Below are positions 5,124 to 5,282 of a DNA stretch of 5,282 bases, piece after piece. The notes under the pieces were generated by a model. That model saw nothing but the letters and a program-made list of their open reading frames with translations, was not told the DNA's origin and ran no database searches. A program made the translations under genes and the position numbers. Numbering within the stretch: the stretch's first letter is position 1; the number at the start of each line of letters is the position of its first letter. Origin of the DNA: Oscillospiraceae bacterium (GTDB taxonomy: Bacteria; Bacillota; Clostridia; Oscillospirales; Oscillospiraceae); NCBI GenBank assembly GCA_017646545.1, contig JAGCMI010000023.1, positions 1 through 5,282 on the forward strand, read 5' to 3'.

Positions 5124-5187
5124 AAAGATATGAGAAAGCTCAATAAATCAAGACATTCTCGCTATTTGCTAAACTTGCATATAGTGT
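5095..5187 (+). repeat. 13-bp direct repeat, copies at 5095-5107 and 5175-5187
   Basis: TTGCATATAGTGT occurs twice, exactly, with 80 nt between start points. The first copy overlaps the -35 element; the second encodes part of the conserved LHIVW segment of the transposase. No other exact match of this length was noticed nearby. Confidence 0.8.
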
Positions 5188-5282
5188 GGATTCCGAAGTA
5201 TCGCCGTGCAATCCTTAACGGGCACCAGGATGAGATGAAAGACATCCTGTATTCCATTGCAGAAAATAAACAATGGGAAATC
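5130..5282 (+). CDS. tnpA: IS200/IS605-family Y1 transposase, N-terminal part, cut by the window end
   Basis: The first 51 codons are visible and the frame runs off the window. Residues 8-26, RHSRYLLNLHIVWIPKYRR, match the conserved N-terminus of IS200-like TnpA (typically H-x-x-Y-x-L-x-x-H-x-V-W-x-x-K-Y-R-R). This is followed by an amphipathic region (DEMKDILYSIAENKQWEI), as in the family. These proteins are about 130-155 residues and cut and rejoin single-stranded DNA through an HUH motif and a catalytic Tyr, both of which would lie beyond the window, so activity cannot be judged. ATG 5130 is the start nearest the conserved region, but no Shine-Dalgarno sequence precedes it. The promoter suggests a near-leaderless message, consistent with the poor expression known for IS200. 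Whether a tnpB or omega-RNA follows cannot be seen. Confidence 0.87.
   Translation, partial: MRKLNKSRHSRYLLNLHIVWIPKYRRAILNGHQDEMKDILYSIAENKQWEI

Noticed and set aside
1..5282. CRISPR array, tRNA or rRNA genes, phage or toxin-antitoxin genes
   Set aside because: No regularly spaced repeats, no cloverleaf with a T-arm signature, no rRNA segments and no matching protein motifs were seen on either strand.

Overview
The window looks like a chromosomal segment of an amino-acid-fermenting, obligately anaerobic Firmicute, most likely a gut Clostridia/Oscillospiraceae-type organism. This rests on tightly packed GC-rich genes, strong Shine-Dalgarno sequences, a ferredoxin-dependent 2-oxoacid oxidoreductase beside a butyrate-kinase-type pair, and clostridial-type mobile DNA. 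Taxonomy is an inference from gene content and style, not from a marker gene.

Positions 1-3852 hold the 3' part of one + strand operon. It contains the last 26 codons of iorA (a 4Fe-4S cluster motif), complete iorB, a phosphate butyryltransferase (ptb) paralogue, a butyrate kinase (buk) paralogue and a PLP-dependent class I/II aminotransferase. The intergenic gaps are 2, 11 and 14 nt, and the last two genes overlap by 4 nt (ATGA). Read as a pathway the genes form a complete oxidative arm of Stickland-type fermentation: amino acid -> 2-oxoacid (aminotransferase) -> acyl-CoA + CO2 + reduced ferredoxin (IorAB) -> acyl-phosphate (Ptb) -> carboxylic acid + ATP (Buk). IorAB enzymes prefer arylpyruvates, so aryl acetates (phenylacetate, 4-hydroxyphenylacetate, indoleacetate) are the leading predicted products; branched-chain acids are the alternative.

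Positions 3859-3894 form a perfect 15-bp stem, 6-nt loop terminator. A group II intron (about 3899-4913) starts 4 nt after the stem. It has a GTGCG 5' end, a recognisable domain V with a CGC triad and a domain VI with a bulged A. A 7-nt candidate EBS1 pairs fully with the seven exon bases that straddle the end of the terminator stem. Placement and domain V both fit a class C (terminator-targeting) intron. Its reverse transcriptase/maturase is broken: the N-terminal RT part (190 codons) is joined out of frame to about the last 30 codons of the same protein type, with the catalytic core, YADD and maturase domain deleted. It is therefore probably a non-autonomous, ribozyme-only derivative.

Positions 4914-5282 are visibly more AT-rich. 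They carry a structured, terminator-like fold (5007-5071), a near-consensus extended -10 promoter (5095-5123) and the first 51 codons of an IS200/IS605-type Y1 transposase (tnpA) cut by the window end. The transposase frame stays open upstream to the intron and could encode a hydrophobic segment. A 13-bp direct repeat links the promoter to the tnpA coding sequence. The 3' end of the metabolic operon has thus collected at least two different mobile elements.
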